Positions 26,298 to 36,057 of a stretch of DNA of 64,000 bases are shown in pieces. How positions within the stretch are numbered: the first letter of the stretch is position 1; each line of letters opens with the position of its first letter. The stretch spans positions 1 to 64,000 of the forward strand of contig CACIKJ010000001.1 of the NCBI GenBank assembly GCA_902587215.1, written 5' to 3'. The DNA is from an uncultured Pelagibacteraceae bacterium. GTDB taxonomy: Bacteria > Pseudomonadota > Alphaproteobacteria > Pelagibacterales > Pelagibacteraceae. Made by a program: the position numbers and the translations under genes. The notes beneath the pieces were generated by a model that did not search any database, had not been told where the DNA came from, and saw nothing but the letters and a program-made list of their open reading frames with translations.

Positions 26298-27016
26298 TGT
26301 ATCATAATAATATTTCATTTATCTTACATAAGCCTCAATTATCAGAAAACATAGGCGCATGTGCAAGGGCAGTTAAAAATTTTAATTTTAGCAAATTATT
26401 TTTGATTAATCCTAAACCAATTTTTCCAAACGATAAAATTTTAGCGACCTCTGTTGGAGCAAAAGATATTATAAAAAAAGCAAAGGTTTTCAAAACTCTT
26501 GAAGAATCTTTAGGTAAATATGATATCTTAATCGCAACTTCTGCACGTTTTAGAAATAAAAATATTAAACATATAACTCTCGTCGACCTAAAAAAAATCG
26601 ATTTTTCAAAAAAAATTGGTTTTTTATTTGGCTCCGAAGCGTCAGGTTTATCTAATAACGAAGTTAGTTATGCTGATTATACTTTACAAATTCCTAGTAA
26701 TGAAAGTTTTAAATCCTTAAATTTATCACATAGTCTTATTATTATTGCCCAGGTTGTGAGTGGATTATTTTCAGTCGACAGAAAAAGATTTGAAAAGTCA
26801 AAAAAAATTAAATACGCATCAAAGAAAGATATTAATAATATGATAGCTCTGTGTATAAAAAATCTAGAGGAGAGAGAATTTTTTTATCCACATGAAAAAA
26901 AACCAATTATGTTAGAAAATCTGAGAAGTATATTTTTTAAATTAAACCTTTCCCAAAAAGAAACTCGCATATTATCAAGTGTATTTGCTGGTTTAACAAA
27001 AAAAAAGGTTGATTGA
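26297..27016 (+). CDS. tRNA (cytidine/uridine-2'-O-)-methyltransferase TrmJ-like
   Basis: A 239-residue SPOUT-class methyltransferase. The N-terminus has the TrmJ signature FILHKPQLSENIGACARAVK, and the knotted SAM-binding region contains GFLFGSEASGLSNNEVSYAD and IPSNESFKSLNLSHSLII. Members 2'-O-methylate tRNA position 32. The assignment to TrmJ rather than TrmL rests on the PxxxxNIGAxARAMKN-type motif and the C-terminal extension. It shares one base with cimA. Confidence 0.88.
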   Translation: MYHNNISFILHKPQLSENIGACARAVKNFNFSKLFLINPKPIFPNDKILATSVGAKDIIKKAKVFKTLEESLGKYDILIATSARFRNKNIKHITLVDLKKIDFSKKIGFLFGSEASGLSNNEVSYADYTLQIPSNESFKSLNLSHSLIIIAQVVSGLFSVDRKRFEKSKKIKYASKKDINNMIALCIKNLEEREFFYPHEKKPIMLENLRSIFFKLNLSQKETRILSSVFAGLTKKKVD

Positions 27017-27052
27017 CAAAACTTATCTTCTGCTTATAAAGCCGAATATTCA

Positions 27053-27670
27053 ATGACAAAAAGATTAAACTCTAAACATAAAGTAGATAGAAGGTTGAAA
27101 GTTAACTTATGGGGAAGGCCTAAAAGTCCATTCAATTCTCGAGCATACCCTCCGGGGCAACACGGACAAACAAAGTCTTCAAAACCATCAGATTTTGGGG
27201 TCCAACTTCAGGCCAAACAAAAATTAAAATCTTATTATGGCAACATGAATGAGAGACAATTTAGGAATTTATATAAAAAAGCAATTATGGCAAAAGGTAA
27301 TACTGCTGAAAATCTTATTGGATTATTAGAGAGAAGATTGGATGCAGTTGTATATAGATCAAAGTTTGCGAATACAATATTTTCATCAAGACAATTAATT
27401 AATCACGGCCATGTAAAAGTTAATGGAAAAAAAGTAAATATTTCTAGCTACCAAGTTAAAGAAGAGGATTCTATTGAAATAAGAGATAAATCTAAACAAT
27501 TGGCAATAATTGATGTTGCAATGGCAAGTAAAGAAAGAGAAATTCCTGAATATATTCAAGCAGATGAAAAAAATAAAAAAGTAAAATTTGTAAGAATACC
27601 TAAGTTTGAAGAAGTACCATACCCAGTTGTTATGGAACCTAGCCTGGTTGTTGAATATTATTCTAGATAA
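27053..27670 (+). CDS. rpsD: 30S ribosomal protein S4
   Basis: A 205-residue primary 16S rRNA-binding protein. It contains the S4 N-terminal domain ([20 protein letters not shown]), the segment [20 protein letters not shown], and the S4 RNA-binding domain [20 protein letters not shown] with [19 protein letters not shown]. The N-terminal zinc cysteines of some S4 proteins are absent (C-minus form). It stands apart from the main ribosomal operons, as in many alphaproteobacteria, and its stop abuts that of grxD. Confidence 0.97.
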   Translation: MTKRLNSKHKVDRRLKVNLWGRPKSPFNSRAYPPGQHGQTKSSKPSDFGVQLQAKQKLKSYYGNMNERQFRNLYKKAIMAKGNTAENLIGLLERRLDAVVYRSKFANTIFSSRQLINHGHVKVNGKKVNISSYQVKEEDSIEIRDKSKQLAIIDVAMASKEREIPEYIQADEKNKKVKFVRIPKFEEVPYPVVMEPSLVVEYYSR

Positions 27671-28003
27671 TTATTTTTTATATTCAATTCCTTTAGATTC
27701 TAAATAATTTTTCAATTCACCATTTTCAAACATTTCTTTAACGATATCACAGCCTCCAATAAATTCCTTTTTAATATAAAGTTGTGGTATTGTTGGCCAG
27801 TCACTAAATACTTTGATTCCTTCTCTCAGTTTTTGGTCTTCTAGAACATTTACACCTTTAAATTTCACATCTAAAATTTTCAACATATTTGATACTGCCA
27901 TTGAGAAACCGCACTGTGGTGCATCTGGTGTTCCTTTCATGAATAAACATACTTCGTTATTATCTATTTCATTTTTTATTAAATCATTTGTTTGTTGGTC
28001 CAT
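27671..28003 (-). CDS. grxD: Monothiol glutaredoxin (Grx4 type)
   Basis: A 110-residue glutaredoxin with the monothiol CGFS active site in MKGTPDAPQCGFSMAVSNML, plus the WPTIPQLYIKKEFIGGCDI glutathione-binding strand and GG loop. CGFS glutaredoxins bind a [2Fe-2S] cluster with glutathione and pass it to targets, usually together with BolA. The bolA gene is directly upstream on the same strand (adjacent bases), supporting an iron-sulfur delivery module. Confidence 0.95.
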   Translation of the reverse strand: MDQQTNDLIKNEIDNNEVCLFMKGTPDAPQCGFSMAVSNMLKILDVKFKGVNVLEDQKLREGIKVFSDWPTIPQLYIKKEFIGGCDIVKEMFENGELKNYLESKGIEYKK

Positions 28004-28234
28004 TTAATTCTCCTTTGTTTTGATAGCTAACGCATGAAGTTCATTTCCCATTTTGCCTTTTAATGAGTTATAAACCATTTTATGCTGCTCTATTTTGGTT
28101 TTACCTGAAAACTGTGATGAAGTTATTGTTGCAGAGTAATGATTTCCATCTCCAGCCAAGTCTTGAATATCAATCGTTGCATCAGGCAAAGCCTCTTTAA
28201 TTAAATTTTCAATTTCTTTTAAATCCATTGCCAT
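28004..28234 (-). CDS. BolA family protein
   Basis: A 76-residue protein with the BolA fold: MDLKEIENLIKEALPDATID, then GDGNHYSATITSSQFSGKTK with the conserved H region, and QHKMVYNSLKGKMGNELHAL including the invariant C-terminal helix with His. BolA proteins form heterodimers with monothiol glutaredoxins to bind or sense iron-sulfur clusters. It abuts grxD downstream and shares a base with purL upstream, and is the eighth gene of the sfsA-map-pur run. Confidence 0.93.
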   Translation of the reverse strand: MAMDLKEIENLIKEALPDATIDIQDLAGDGNHYSATITSSQFSGKTKIEQHKMVYNSLKGKMGNELHALAIKTKEN

Positions 28235-30429
28235 TAGTTACTCATATATTCCTTTAACCAATATTTATGTGCATCTGATAATTCTTCAATAGGTAAATTT
28301 ATATCACCTTTAAAAGTGAGGTTTTTTTCCTGTATAATCCCCAAATCATCATAATGTACTGAATTATTATTTAACATTTCAACAACTTTCAGGATATTAT
28401 CTTTTGGTATTTCAACTATATAACGTGCTTGGTCCTCCCCAAAAAAATATTCATATTTGTTTGTCAAACCTTTTAAACTATTTATTTTAAGACCTTTCTT
28501 GCCACTAATACACATTTTAGAAACTGCAGTTAAAATTCCACCTAGAGAAACATCATGACATGAAACAATAAGTTTATTTTCAATTAATTTTAAAATTGTT
28601 GTCCCAATATTTTTTTCATTAAATAAATTTACACTTGGTGGAGGGCCTTTTTTTTCATTTAAAACATCTCTTGCAAATATACTTTGATCTAAATGACCTT
28701 CAGTTTTTCCAATTACATAAACAATATTGTTTATTTTCTTAAAATCCATAGTTATCATATTTTCATAATCTTTAATCAAACCGACCCCACCTATTGTGGG
28801 AGTGGGCTTGATACCTTTATCTTTTGTTTCATTATAAAATGACACATTGCCTGAAACGACAGGAAAATCTAAAAATTTGCTTGCCTCAGTTATTCCGTCA
28901 ACACATTCTACAAATTCTCCCATATTTTTTTCTTTTTCTGGATTACCAAAATTTAAACAATTAGTTATAGCAATCGGTTTTGCCCCTACGGAAATTAAAT
29001 TTCTCCAACTTTCACACACTATTTGTTTGCCTCCACTAATTGGATGTGAAAAACAATAGGATGCTGATGAGTCTACACTAGCTGCTATAGCTTTTTTTGT
29101 ACCATGAACTCTTACAACACCAGAATCTCCACCTGGTTTTTGAATTGTGTCACCCATTACTGTGTGATCATACTGATCCCAAATCCATTTTTTATCTGAT
29201 ATATTTGGATTATTTAAAATCTTTTTAAGACAATTTGACAAACTTAATGACTTGAAATTATCTTTATTGAACTTTAATTTTTGTGGTAGTTTAGTTTTTT
29301 TCCATTTTCTATCATAAACAGGTGCATTTTCTGCTAATAGATCTATAGGGATTTCTGCAACTTTAAGATTATTAAATATTATTTCTATTTGCTTAGAATC
29401 TGTTGTTTTTCCAATTACAGAAAAATCTAAATTCCATTTATCAAAAATTTTCTTTGCGTAATCTTCTTTGCCACTCTCTAAAACAATTAACATTCTTTCT
29501 TGGCTCTCAGATAACATTATTTCATACGGAGACATGTTTTCTTCTCTACAGGGAACTTTATTTAAGTTTAGTTCAATTCCTAAATTACCTTTAGATGCCA
29601 TCTCGACACTAGAAGATGTTAATCCTGCAGCACCCATGTCTTGAATTGCAATTATTGAATTGTCTGCCATTAACTCCAAACAAGCTTCAAGTAAAAGTTT
29701 TTCAGTAAAAGGATCACCAACTTGTACAGTGGGTTTTTTTTCCTCTATCTTATCGTCAAATGTAGCAGAAGCCATGCTTGCTCCATGAATCCCATCTCTT
29801 CCTGTTTTAGATCCTACGTATATTACTGGTTTATTTATTCCAGCAGCCTTAGAATAAAATATTCTATTTTTATTTACTAGACCAAGCGTCATTGCATTTA
29901 CTAAAATATTACCATTATATGACTCATCAAATAATGTTTGTCCTGCTATAGTTGGAACACCGATACAATTACCATATCCTCCAATACCTTTAACAACTCC
30001 TCTTAATAAATTTTTTGTTTTTTTGTGTTGTGGAGATCCAAAATGAATTGAATTTAGGTTTGCTATAGGTCTCGCGCCCATTGTGAAGACATCTCTCATA
30101 ATTCCCCCAACTCCAGTAGCAGCACCTTGATAGGGCTCAATAAAGGATGGGTGGTTATGACTTTCTATTTTGAAAACAATTGCGTCTTCATCACCTATGT
30201 CTATTACTCCCGCATTTTCTCCAGGACCTTGGATTACTTGCTTTCCTTTGGTGTGAAGTTTTTTTAAATGTCTCCTAGATGATTTATAAGAACAATGCTC
30301 ATTCCACATTGCAGAAAATATTGCTAGTTCTGTAATGTTTGGAATACGATTTAATAATTCACAAATTTTTGAATATTCTTCTTTTTTTAATCCAAGATCT
30401 ATTGCTGTTTCTTCAGTAATTTCTCTCAT
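28234..30429 (-). CDS. purL: Phosphoribosylformylglycinamidine synthase subunit PurL (small type)
   Basis: A 731-residue ATP-dependent synthetase subunit that converts FGAR to FGAM in purine synthesis. The N-terminal segment has [14 protein letters not shown]; metal and ATP sites include [40 protein letters not shown] and the internal duplicate [20 protein letters not shown]. The length is that of the small PurL that works with separate PurS and PurQ, rather than the ~1300-residue fused form; both partners are encoded immediately upstream. It overlaps purQ by 4 bases. Confidence 0.97.
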   Translation of the reverse strand: MREITEETAIDLGLKKEEYSKICELLNRIPNITELAIFSAMWNEHCSYKSSRRHLKKLHTKGKQVIQGPGENAGVIDIGDEDAIVFKIESHNHPSFIEPYQGAATGVGGIMRDVFTMGARPIANLNSIHFGSPQHKKTKNLLRGVVKGIGGYGNCIGVPTIAGQTLFDESYNGNILVNAMTLGLVNKNRIFYSKAAGINKPVIYVGSKTGRDGIHGASMASATFDDKIEEKKPTVQVGDPFTEKLLLEACLELMADNSIIAIQDMGAAGLTSSSVEMASKGNLGIELNLNKVPCREENMSPYEIMLSESQERMLIVLESGKEDYAKKIFDKWNLDFSVIGKTTDSKQIEIIFNNLKVAEIPIDLLAENAPVYDRKWKKTKLPQKLKFNKDNFKSLSLSNCLKKILNNPNISDKKWIWDQYDHTVMGDTIQKPGGDSGVVRVHGTKKAIAASVDSSASYCFSHPISGGKQIVCESWRNLISVGAKPIAITNCLNFGNPEKEKNMGEFVECVDGITEASKFLDFPVVSGNVSFYNETKDKGIKPTPTIGGVGLIKDYENMITMDFKKINNIVYVIGKTEGHLDQSIFARDVLNEKKGPPPSVNLFNEKNIGTTILKLIENKLIVSCHDVSLGGILTAVSKMCISGKKGLKINSLKGLTNKYEYFFGEDQARYIVEIPKDNILKVVEMLNNNSVHYDDLGIIQEKNLTFKGDINLPIEELSDAHKYWLKEYMSN

Positions 30430-31109
30430 TTAAGATTTCCCAAAAGATTTTCAAAAAATATGGAGCCATCCTCACCAGATAGGTATTTATCTATCATTCT
30501 TTCTGGATGTGGCATCATTCCTAAAACATTTTTATTTTTATTAAATATCCCTGCTATATTTTTTATTGCTCCATTTGGATTATTTTCCTCATTTTCTAAT
30601 CCTTTAGAGTCACAGTAAGTGACAGCAATTTGGTTATTATCTTCTAAAGACTTTAATTCTTGTTCTGAACAGAAGAAATTTCCCTCATTGTGAGCAATAT
30701 GAAGTTCTAAAATATCTTTTTTTATGTTTTGAAAATACTTATTTTTTTTGTCTTTAATCTTAACAAACACATTTTTACAAATAAAATTAAGATATTTGTT
30801 TTGTTGAAGAATACCAGGTAATAAACCAGTCTCAGTTAATATTTGAAATCCATTACAAATACCAAGTACCAATCCTCCTGAATTTGCGAAATCAATAACT
30901 GATCGAATTATTTTTGATTTTGAAGCAATACTTCCACATCTTAAATAATCACCATAGGAAAAGCCACCAGGGAGCACTATTAAATCACTTTTAGGTATTG
31001 ATTGGTCATTATGCCAAACCATTTGATTTTTGAAACCATATTTGCTTAATGCAACATTCATGTCTCTATCACAATTAGAACCAGGAAAAATAATTACCGA
31101 AGATTTCAT
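30426..31109 (-). CDS. purQ: Phosphoribosylformylglycinamidine synthase subunit PurQ (glutaminase)
   Basis: A 227-residue class I glutamine amidotransferase supplying ammonia to PurL. The start [20 protein letters not shown] is diagnostic; the nucleophile lies in [20 protein letters not shown] and the His/Glu pair in [15 protein letters not shown]. The ATG at 31109 is chosen; an in-frame TTG just before it is not needed. It is 6 bases after purS and overlaps purL by 4 bases. Confidence 0.96.
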   Translation of the reverse strand: MKSSVIIFPGSNCDRDMNVALSKYGFKNQMVWHNDQSIPKSDLIVLPGGFSYGDYLRCGSIASKSKIIRSVIDFANSGGLVLGICNGFQILTETGLLPGILQQNKYLNFICKNVFVKIKDKKNKYFQNIKKDILELHIAHNEGNFFCSEQELKSLEDNNQIAVTYCDSKGLENEENNPNGAIKNIAGIFNKNKNVLGMMPHPERMIDKYLSGEDGSIFFENLLGNLK

Positions 31110-31115
31110 CAATAA

Positions 31116-31349
31116 TTAAACAATTTTATAGTCTTCTATCACAAGATTAGCTAACAGTTTTTTACACATTTCTTCAACCTGCAACTTAGCTTTATCCTCA
31201 TCTGTTTCACTTATGTCTATTTCAAAAAACTTCCCTTGTCTTACCTCTGTAACATTATTAAAACTCATTCCATTTAATGTTTGTTGGATTGCTTTGCCTT
31301 GAGGATCTAAGACACCATTTTTTAAAGTGACTATAACTTTTATTTTCAT
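31116..31349 (-). CDS. purS: Phosphoribosylformylglycinamidine synthase subunit PurS
   Basis: A 77-residue structural subunit that holds PurL and PurQ together and helps channel ammonia. The sequence KIKVIVTLKNGVLDPQGKAI and NVTEVRQGKFFEIDI are characteristic. It shares its first base with the purC stop and lies directly before purQ. Confidence 0.95.
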   Translation of the reverse strand: MKIKVIVTLKNGVLDPQGKAIQQTLNGMSFNNVTEVRQGKFFEIDISETDEDKAKLQVEEMCKKLLANLVIEDYKIV

Positions 31350-32131
31350 TATTTTTTCTTAATTTTTACTGCAGTAGGTTTTAGAAATTTAATTGGTCTA
31401 ATATTGTTAACTTGTTCATGTAAAATTCCAAGTCTTCTAGCAACTTCTTGATAAGCCTCAACTATATTTCCTAAATCTTTTCTAAATCTGTCTTTATCTA
31501 ATTTTTTGTCGGTATCTGCATCCCACAATCTACATGTATCAGGGCTAATTTCATCAGCTAGAATAATTTTTCCATCTGATTTTCTTTTTCCAAATTCTAA
31601 TTTAAAATCTATTAGTTTAATATTAATACTCCTAAACATTCCTTGTAAAAAGTCATTTACACGTAAACATTGTTTGGAAATTAAATCAAGTTCATGCGAT
31701 GTTGCCCAGCCGAATGCATCTATATGTTCTCTTGTAATAAGTGGATCACCAAGCTCATCATTTTTATAGTAATATTCAATTAAAGGTTTATTTAAAATAG
31801 TACCATCTTCGATGTTTAATCTTTTAGTTAAAGAACCTGTTACAATATTTCTCACAACAAATTCAATAGGAATTATTTCTACAAAATCAATTAATTGTTC
31901 TCTCATATTAAGACGTTTTACTAAATGATTTTGAATGCCAATATCCTTTAAAGCAGATAAAATATGTTCTGAAATCCTGTTATTTAAAATTCCTTTACCT
32001 TCAATATTGGCTTTTTTTTGATTGTTAAACGCAGTTGCGTCATCTTTAAAATGTTGAATTACCAGGTTTTTATCAGTTGACGCAAATATGATCTTTGCTT
32101 TTCCTTCGTATAATTTTTTTCCTTTTTTCAT
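31349..32131 (-). CDS. purC: Phosphoribosylaminoimidazole-succinocarboxamide (SAICAR) synthase
   Basis: A 260-residue ATP-dependent ligase joining aspartate to CAIR. KLYEGKAKIIFAS is the N-terminal ATP-binding strand; FVEIIPIEFVVRNIVTGSLT, LIDFKLEFGKRKSDGKIILA and DEISPDTCRLWDADT are family signatures. It lies between purB and purS with single-base overlaps. Confidence 0.97.
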   Translation of the reverse strand: MKKGKKLYEGKAKIIFASTDKNLVIQHFKDDATAFNNQKKANIEGKGILNNRISEHILSALKDIGIQNHLVKRLNMREQLIDFVEIIPIEFVVRNIVTGSLTKRLNIEDGTILNKPLIEYYYKNDELGDPLITREHIDAFGWATSHELDLISKQCLRVNDFLQGMFRSINIKLIDFKLEFGKRKSDGKIILADEISPDTCRLWDADTDKKLDKDRFRKDLGNIVEAYQEVARRLGILHEQVNNIRPIKFLKPTAVKIKKK

Positions 32132-33423
32132 TATTTAAAAACTCTTTTAAAAATAAAGTTTACATTTTTAAAGTGTTTAGAATAATTAAAAATTGATTTT
32201 AATTTCTTTTCACCAATAATATTCATAATTTTTTTATCATTAGATATTAGATCAAATAAATTTTTATTTTCATCAAAACATCTTTTTGCATAAGTTTGCA
32301 CAATTTTATATGATTTTTCTCTTGATATACCTTTTTTTGTAAGCTCCAACATAATCTCCTGAGAAAAAATTAATCCTTTTGTTAAATTTAAATTTTTAAC
32401 CATTTTTTTCGGATAAATAATCATTTTATCCAAAACATTTGCTAATCTTACTAAAGCAAAATCTAATGTAATATTTGAGTCTGGTCCAATATTTCTCTCT
32501 ACACTTGAGTGAGATATATCCCTCTCATGCCACAAAGCAATATTTTCAAGTGCTGGGATAGTATGGCTTCTTATAATTCTTGCAAGACCAGTTAAATTTT
32601 CACTTAAAATAGGATTTTTTTTATGTGGCATTGCAGAAGATCCTTTTTGATCTTTTGAAAAAAATTCCTGCATTTCATATACCTCTGATCTTTGTAAATG
32701 CCTTATCTCAGTTGCAACTCTCTCAATACTTCCAGCAATAATTCCCAAAACAGAAAAATAATGCGCATGTCTGTCTCTAGGTATTATCTGAGTAGAAATT
32801 GGCTCTGGATATAATTTTAATTTTTTTGCTACATAAGCTTCAACCCTTGGATCAATATTTGCAAATGTTCCTACCGCCCCAGATATTGCACATGTAGAAA
32901 TATCAAATATAGCACTAGAAAGTCTTTTTTTATTTCTTTTAAATTCTTCGTAAAATGATGCTAGCTTTAAACCAAATGTTATTGGCTCTGCGTGAATTCC
33001 ATGGCTTCTACCAATACAGGGTGTAAATTTATATTTTTTTGCTTTTTTTTTCAGTACAGAAAGAATTTTATCAATATCTTTTAATAATATTTCACCAGAT
33101 TGTTTTAATTGAATATTAAAAGCTGTATCTAGAATATCTGAAGATGTCATACCTTGATGAAGATATCTTGCTTTAATACCAGATTGTTCTGTAATTGATG
33201 TAAGGAATGCTATAACATCATGTTTTACCTTTGCCTCAATGTTATGAATTCGTTTCACCTTTATTTTTGCTTTTTTTCTTACTACTGAAGAAACACCCTT
33301 AGGTATAAATTTGTATTTTTCCATTGCTTGTGCTGCTGCAATCTCAATATCTAGCCAGATCCTATATTTGTTTTCCTCAGACCAAATGGCTTTAAGTTCT
33401 TTTCTAGAATATCTATCAATCAT
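32131..33423 (-). CDS. purB: Adenylosuccinate lyase
   Basis: A 430-residue fumarase-superfamily lyase acting at two purine steps (SAICAR to AICAR, adenylosuccinate to AMP). It starts IDRYSRKELKAIWSEENKYR; the catalytic base region is RYLHQGMTSSDILDTAF and the superfamily signature is GSSAMPHKKNPILSENLTG. It lies in the minus-strand run with 2 bases to map and 1 base overlap with purC. Confidence 0.97.
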   Translation of the reverse strand: MIDRYSRKELKAIWSEENKYRIWLDIEIAAAQAMEKYKFIPKGVSSVVRKKAKIKVKRIHNIEAKVKHDVIAFLTSITEQSGIKARYLHQGMTSSDILDTAFNIQLKQSGEILLKDIDKILSVLKKKAKKYKFTPCIGRSHGIHAEPITFGLKLASFYEEFKRNKKRLSSAIFDISTCAISGAVGTFANIDPRVEAYVAKKLKLYPEPISTQIIPRDRHAHYFSVLGIIAGSIERVATEIRHLQRSEVYEMQEFFSKDQKGSSAMPHKKNPILSENLTGLARIIRSHTIPALENIALWHERDISHSSVERNIGPDSNITLDFALVRLANVLDKMIIYPKKMVKNLNLTKGLIFSQEIMLELTKKGISREKSYKIVQTYAKRCFDENKNLFDLISNDKKIMNIIGEKKLKSIFNYSKHFKNVNFIFKRVFK

Positions 33424-33425
33424 TA

Positions 33426-34193
33426 TTAATATGGGGGTTTATTATATCCTTTAACAGATTCTGTAAAAATTTCATATCCATTTTCAGTGATACCAACAGT
33501 ATGTTCAAATTGTGCTGATAAAGACTTATCTTTAGTTACGGCTGTCCAACCATCATTTAAAATTTTAACATCATATTTCCCGGCATTAATCATTGGTTCA
33601 ATTGTAAAAGTCATACCTGGGTAAATTTCCATACCAGTATTTTTTTTTCCGTAGTGTAAAATATTAGGAGACTCGTGAAATGTATTACTAATTCCATGAC
33701 CACAAAAATCTCTCACAACTGAATATCCTTTATTTTCAACAAAATTCTGAATCTTATTACCTATATCTCCCAACTTAATACCTGGTTTTAATATCATTAT
33801 TGCACTCATCATTGACTCATAGGTAGCATCAATCAAATTATTTGCTTTAACAGATGAGTTTCCTATCGTAAACATTCTACTTGTATCACCGTAATATTCA
33901 TTAACAATTGCTGTTACATCTACATTTACCACATCACCATCTTCTAAAATTCGATCAGATGGTATTCCATGGCAAACAACATGATTTAAAGATGTGCAAA
34001 GTGATTTTTTAAATCCTCTGTAAAACTGAGGAGCTGAATACCCGCCGTTATCTTTAATAAATTCATAAGCTAATTGATCGATTTTATCTGTAGAGATGCC
34101 AGGTTTAATATAATCAGTTAACATATCCAATGTACTTGAAGCAAGTTTACCTGCGGTTCTCATTCTTTCAAATTTTTCTTTATATTTAGTCAT
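33426..34193 (-). CDS. map: Methionine aminopeptidase, type I
   Basis: A 255-residue metalloprotease that removes initiator methionine. Metal ligands appear in order: DVVNVDVTAIVNEYYGDTSR (two aspartates), CGHGISNTFHESPNI (histidine), MTFTIEPMINAG (glutamate) and AQFEHTVGI (glutamate). HGIPSD carries the substrate-binding histidine. The ATG at 34193 overlaps the sfsA stop; a TTG six bases earlier is less likely. Its placement between sfsA and purB gives translational coupling. Confidence 0.96.
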   Translation of the reverse strand: MTKYKEKFERMRTAGKLASSTLDMLTDYIKPGISTDKIDQLAYEFIKDNGGYSAPQFYRGFKKSLCTSLNHVVCHGIPSDRILEDGDVVNVDVTAIVNEYYGDTSRMFTIGNSSVKANNLIDATYESMMSAIMILKPGIKLGDIGNKIQNFVENKGYSVVRDFCGHGISNTFHESPNILHYGKKNTGMEIYPGMTFTIEPMINAGKYDVKILNDGWTAVTKDKSLSAQFEHTVGITENGYEIFTESVKGYNKPPY

Positions 34194-34872
34194 GCTCAAT
34201 TTTAATTTTTTTTTCTATAACAATTTCTTTTGAGTTTAATTTGCATCTATATGCAATAAATTTTAAACCTTTTTTTTTGGCTTTAATAAAATTGTTATAA
34301 TAATCTGAATCTATATCTTTTGCTATTCTAAATTTTGAAATATTTTGAATTTGTACTAAAAATAAGACGTGGGGTTTGTAACCTTTGCTTAAAGATTCTG
34401 TTAATTTTTTTAAGTGTTTTGTACCCCTAGAGGTTACAGCATCAGGAAACTCTGCAATATCATTATTTCTATTAAGGGTAACGTTTTTTACTTCAATTAG
34501 TTTATTATCGCATAAAAAATCAAACCTCGTGTCACCTGAATACTTAAATTCTGACTTTATTTTTTTAATTGATGAAAATTCTTTTAGTAATTTATTGTTT
34601 AAAGCATGTTCAACAATACGGTTGGCTCTATGAGTATTTACTCCTACAATCTTTTGATTTACCTTGATCATTTCGAGTGTAAATTTTAACTTTCTTTTTG
34701 GATCATCTGCTCTTGAAATCCAAACTTCATTACCTTTATCCAACAAACCAAGCATAGATCCAGTATTTGGACAATGTGCTGTGATCACTTTATTATTTAC
34801 TTCAACATCAATAAAAAATCTTTTATACCTTTTAATTAATTTGCCTTTAATTAAACTGTTGGTAAATTTCAT
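34186..34872 (-). CDS. sfsA: Sugar fermentation stimulation protein homolog
   Basis: A 228-residue protein matching the SfsA family: an N-terminal OB-like domain with HCPNTGSMLGLLDKGNEVWI, and a C-terminal nuclease-like domain with TRFDFLCDNKLIEVKNVTL and FPDAVTSRGTKHLKKL. The family is named for a maltose-metabolism phenotype in E. coli and may bind DNA or be a nuclease; its role is uncertain. First gene of the minus-strand run through grxD, with its ATG 22 bases from the divergent cinA start. Confidence 0.92.
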   Translation of the reverse strand: MKFTNSLIKGKLIKRYKRFFIDVEVNNKVITAHCPNTGSMLGLLDKGNEVWISRADDPKRKLKFTLEMIKVNQKIVGVNTHRANRIVEHALNNKLLKEFSSIKKIKSEFKYSGDTRFDFLCDNKLIEVKNVTLNRNNDIAEFPDAVTSRGTKHLKKLTESLSKGYKPHVLFLVQIQNISKFRIAKDIDSDYYNNFIKAKKKGLKFIAYRCKLNSKEIVIEKKIKIEHD

Positions 34873-34894
34873 TTTAATTTATTTATATTAAGAA

Positions 34895-35647
34895 ATGACA
34901 AATAAAAAAGAAATAACTGCTGGTATTATCATTATTGGGAATGAGGTTTTATCTGGAAGAACAAAGGATATTAATACAAGCACACTAGCAAAATGGTTAA
35001 ATTCACTTGGTATTGAGGTGAAAGAGGCGAGAGTGATTCCTGATTTAGAGTCAATAATTATAGAAACGGTTAATAATTTAAGAAAAAAATTTGATTATAT
35101 TTTTACAACAGGTGGAATTGGACCAACGCATGACGATATTACAGCAGAGTCCATTTCTAAAGCATTTAGTTTAGAATATGGTTTTCACAAGCAAGCATAC
35201 AGTATTTTAGAAAAATATTATAAACCTGGTGAATTTAATGATGGAAGACAAAAAATGGCAAAAATGCCGACATCAGCAAATTTAATATTAAACCCAACAA
35301 GCGGAGCTCCTGGGTTTTATGTTGAAAATGTATTTTGTTTACCTGGTGTTCCATCCATTCTCCAATCAATGATTGGAGGTTTAAATAATGTATTAATAGG
35401 CGGTGACCCAATCTTAAATTTAACTATAAGCTTAAGAACAGTTGAGAGTGAAATAGCAAAATCTATTACTAACATTCAAAATAAAAATAATGATGTTGAA
35501 ATTGGAAGTTATCCTTTCTTTAGAGCAGGTAGATTAGGTGTATCAATAGTTTTAAGATCAGCAAATAAAAAAAAATTAGATTTATGCAATGCAGAAATAT
35601 TGGAGTTTGTAAAATCAAAAAATATTGAAATTATAGAGGAAACCTAA
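34895..35647 (+). CDS. CinA-type molybdopterin-binding domain protein
   Basis: A 250-residue protein of the competence/damage-inducible CinA N-terminal (MoaB/Mog-like) family. It begins TAGIIIIGNEVLSGRTKDIN and contains the FTTGGIGPTHDDITAESISK motif. The C-terminal nicotinamide-nucleotide deamidase (PncC) domain of full CinA is missing, as in many alphaproteobacteria, so its activity may be limited to a pyrophosphatase-like or regulatory function. It shares one base with the downstream gene. Confidence 0.9.
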   Translation: MTNKKEITAGIIIIGNEVLSGRTKDINTSTLAKWLNSLGIEVKEARVIPDLESIIIETVNNLRKKFDYIFTTGGIGPTHDDITAESISKAFSLEYGFHKQAYSILEKYYKPGEFNDGRQKMAKMPTSANLILNPTSGAPGFYVENVFCLPGVPSILQSMIGGLNNVLIGGDPILNLTISLRTVESEIAKSITNIQNKNNDVEIGSYPFFRAGRLGVSIVLRSANKKKLDLCNAEILEFVKSKNIEIIEET

Positions 35648-36054
35648 TGCTTTATTTTGCTTATGGAAGTAATTTGAACCATTTTCAAATGAAACGAAGG
35701 TGCAAAGACTCGATATTTATAAAAAAATATGAATTAAAAGGATTCAAACTAAATTTTAGAAGCAAATATAGAGCTGCCGATATTGAAAAAAAAAAAAATT
35801 CTATTGTACCTGGTGCATTATTTGAAATATCAAAAAGTGACGAAAAAAAACTAGATGTATATGAGGATTTTCCAATATTATATAAAAAATTATATTTTAA
35901 ATATTATAATAAAAAAGTAATGACTTATATTATGAATAATAAAAGTGAATTTCGCTATCCTACTGAAAGATATCTAAATGTTGTAAAAAAAGGATATATA
36001 GATTGTGGATTAGATAAATCATATTTAATTAAAGCACTAGATCCAAATAAATAA
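35647..36054 (+). CDS. Gamma-glutamylcyclotransferase-like protein
   Basis: A 135-residue GGCT/AIG2-fold protein. The substrate loop is MLYFAYGSNLNHFQMKRRC (YGSNL motif), and the conserved acidic residue lies in LDVYEDFPILY. Relatives cyclise gamma-glutamyl amines or glutathione to 5-oxoproline, but many bacterial members are uncharacterised. It is translationally coupled to cinA and followed by azlC after 3 bases. Confidence 0.85.
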   Translation: MLYFAYGSNLNHFQMKRRCKDSIFIKKYELKGFKLNFRSKYRAADIEKKKNSIVPGALFEISKSDEKKLDVYEDFPILYKKLYFKYYNKKVMTYIMNNKSEFRYPTERYLNVVKKGYIDCGLDKSYLIKALDPNK

Positions 36055-36057
36055 TTA

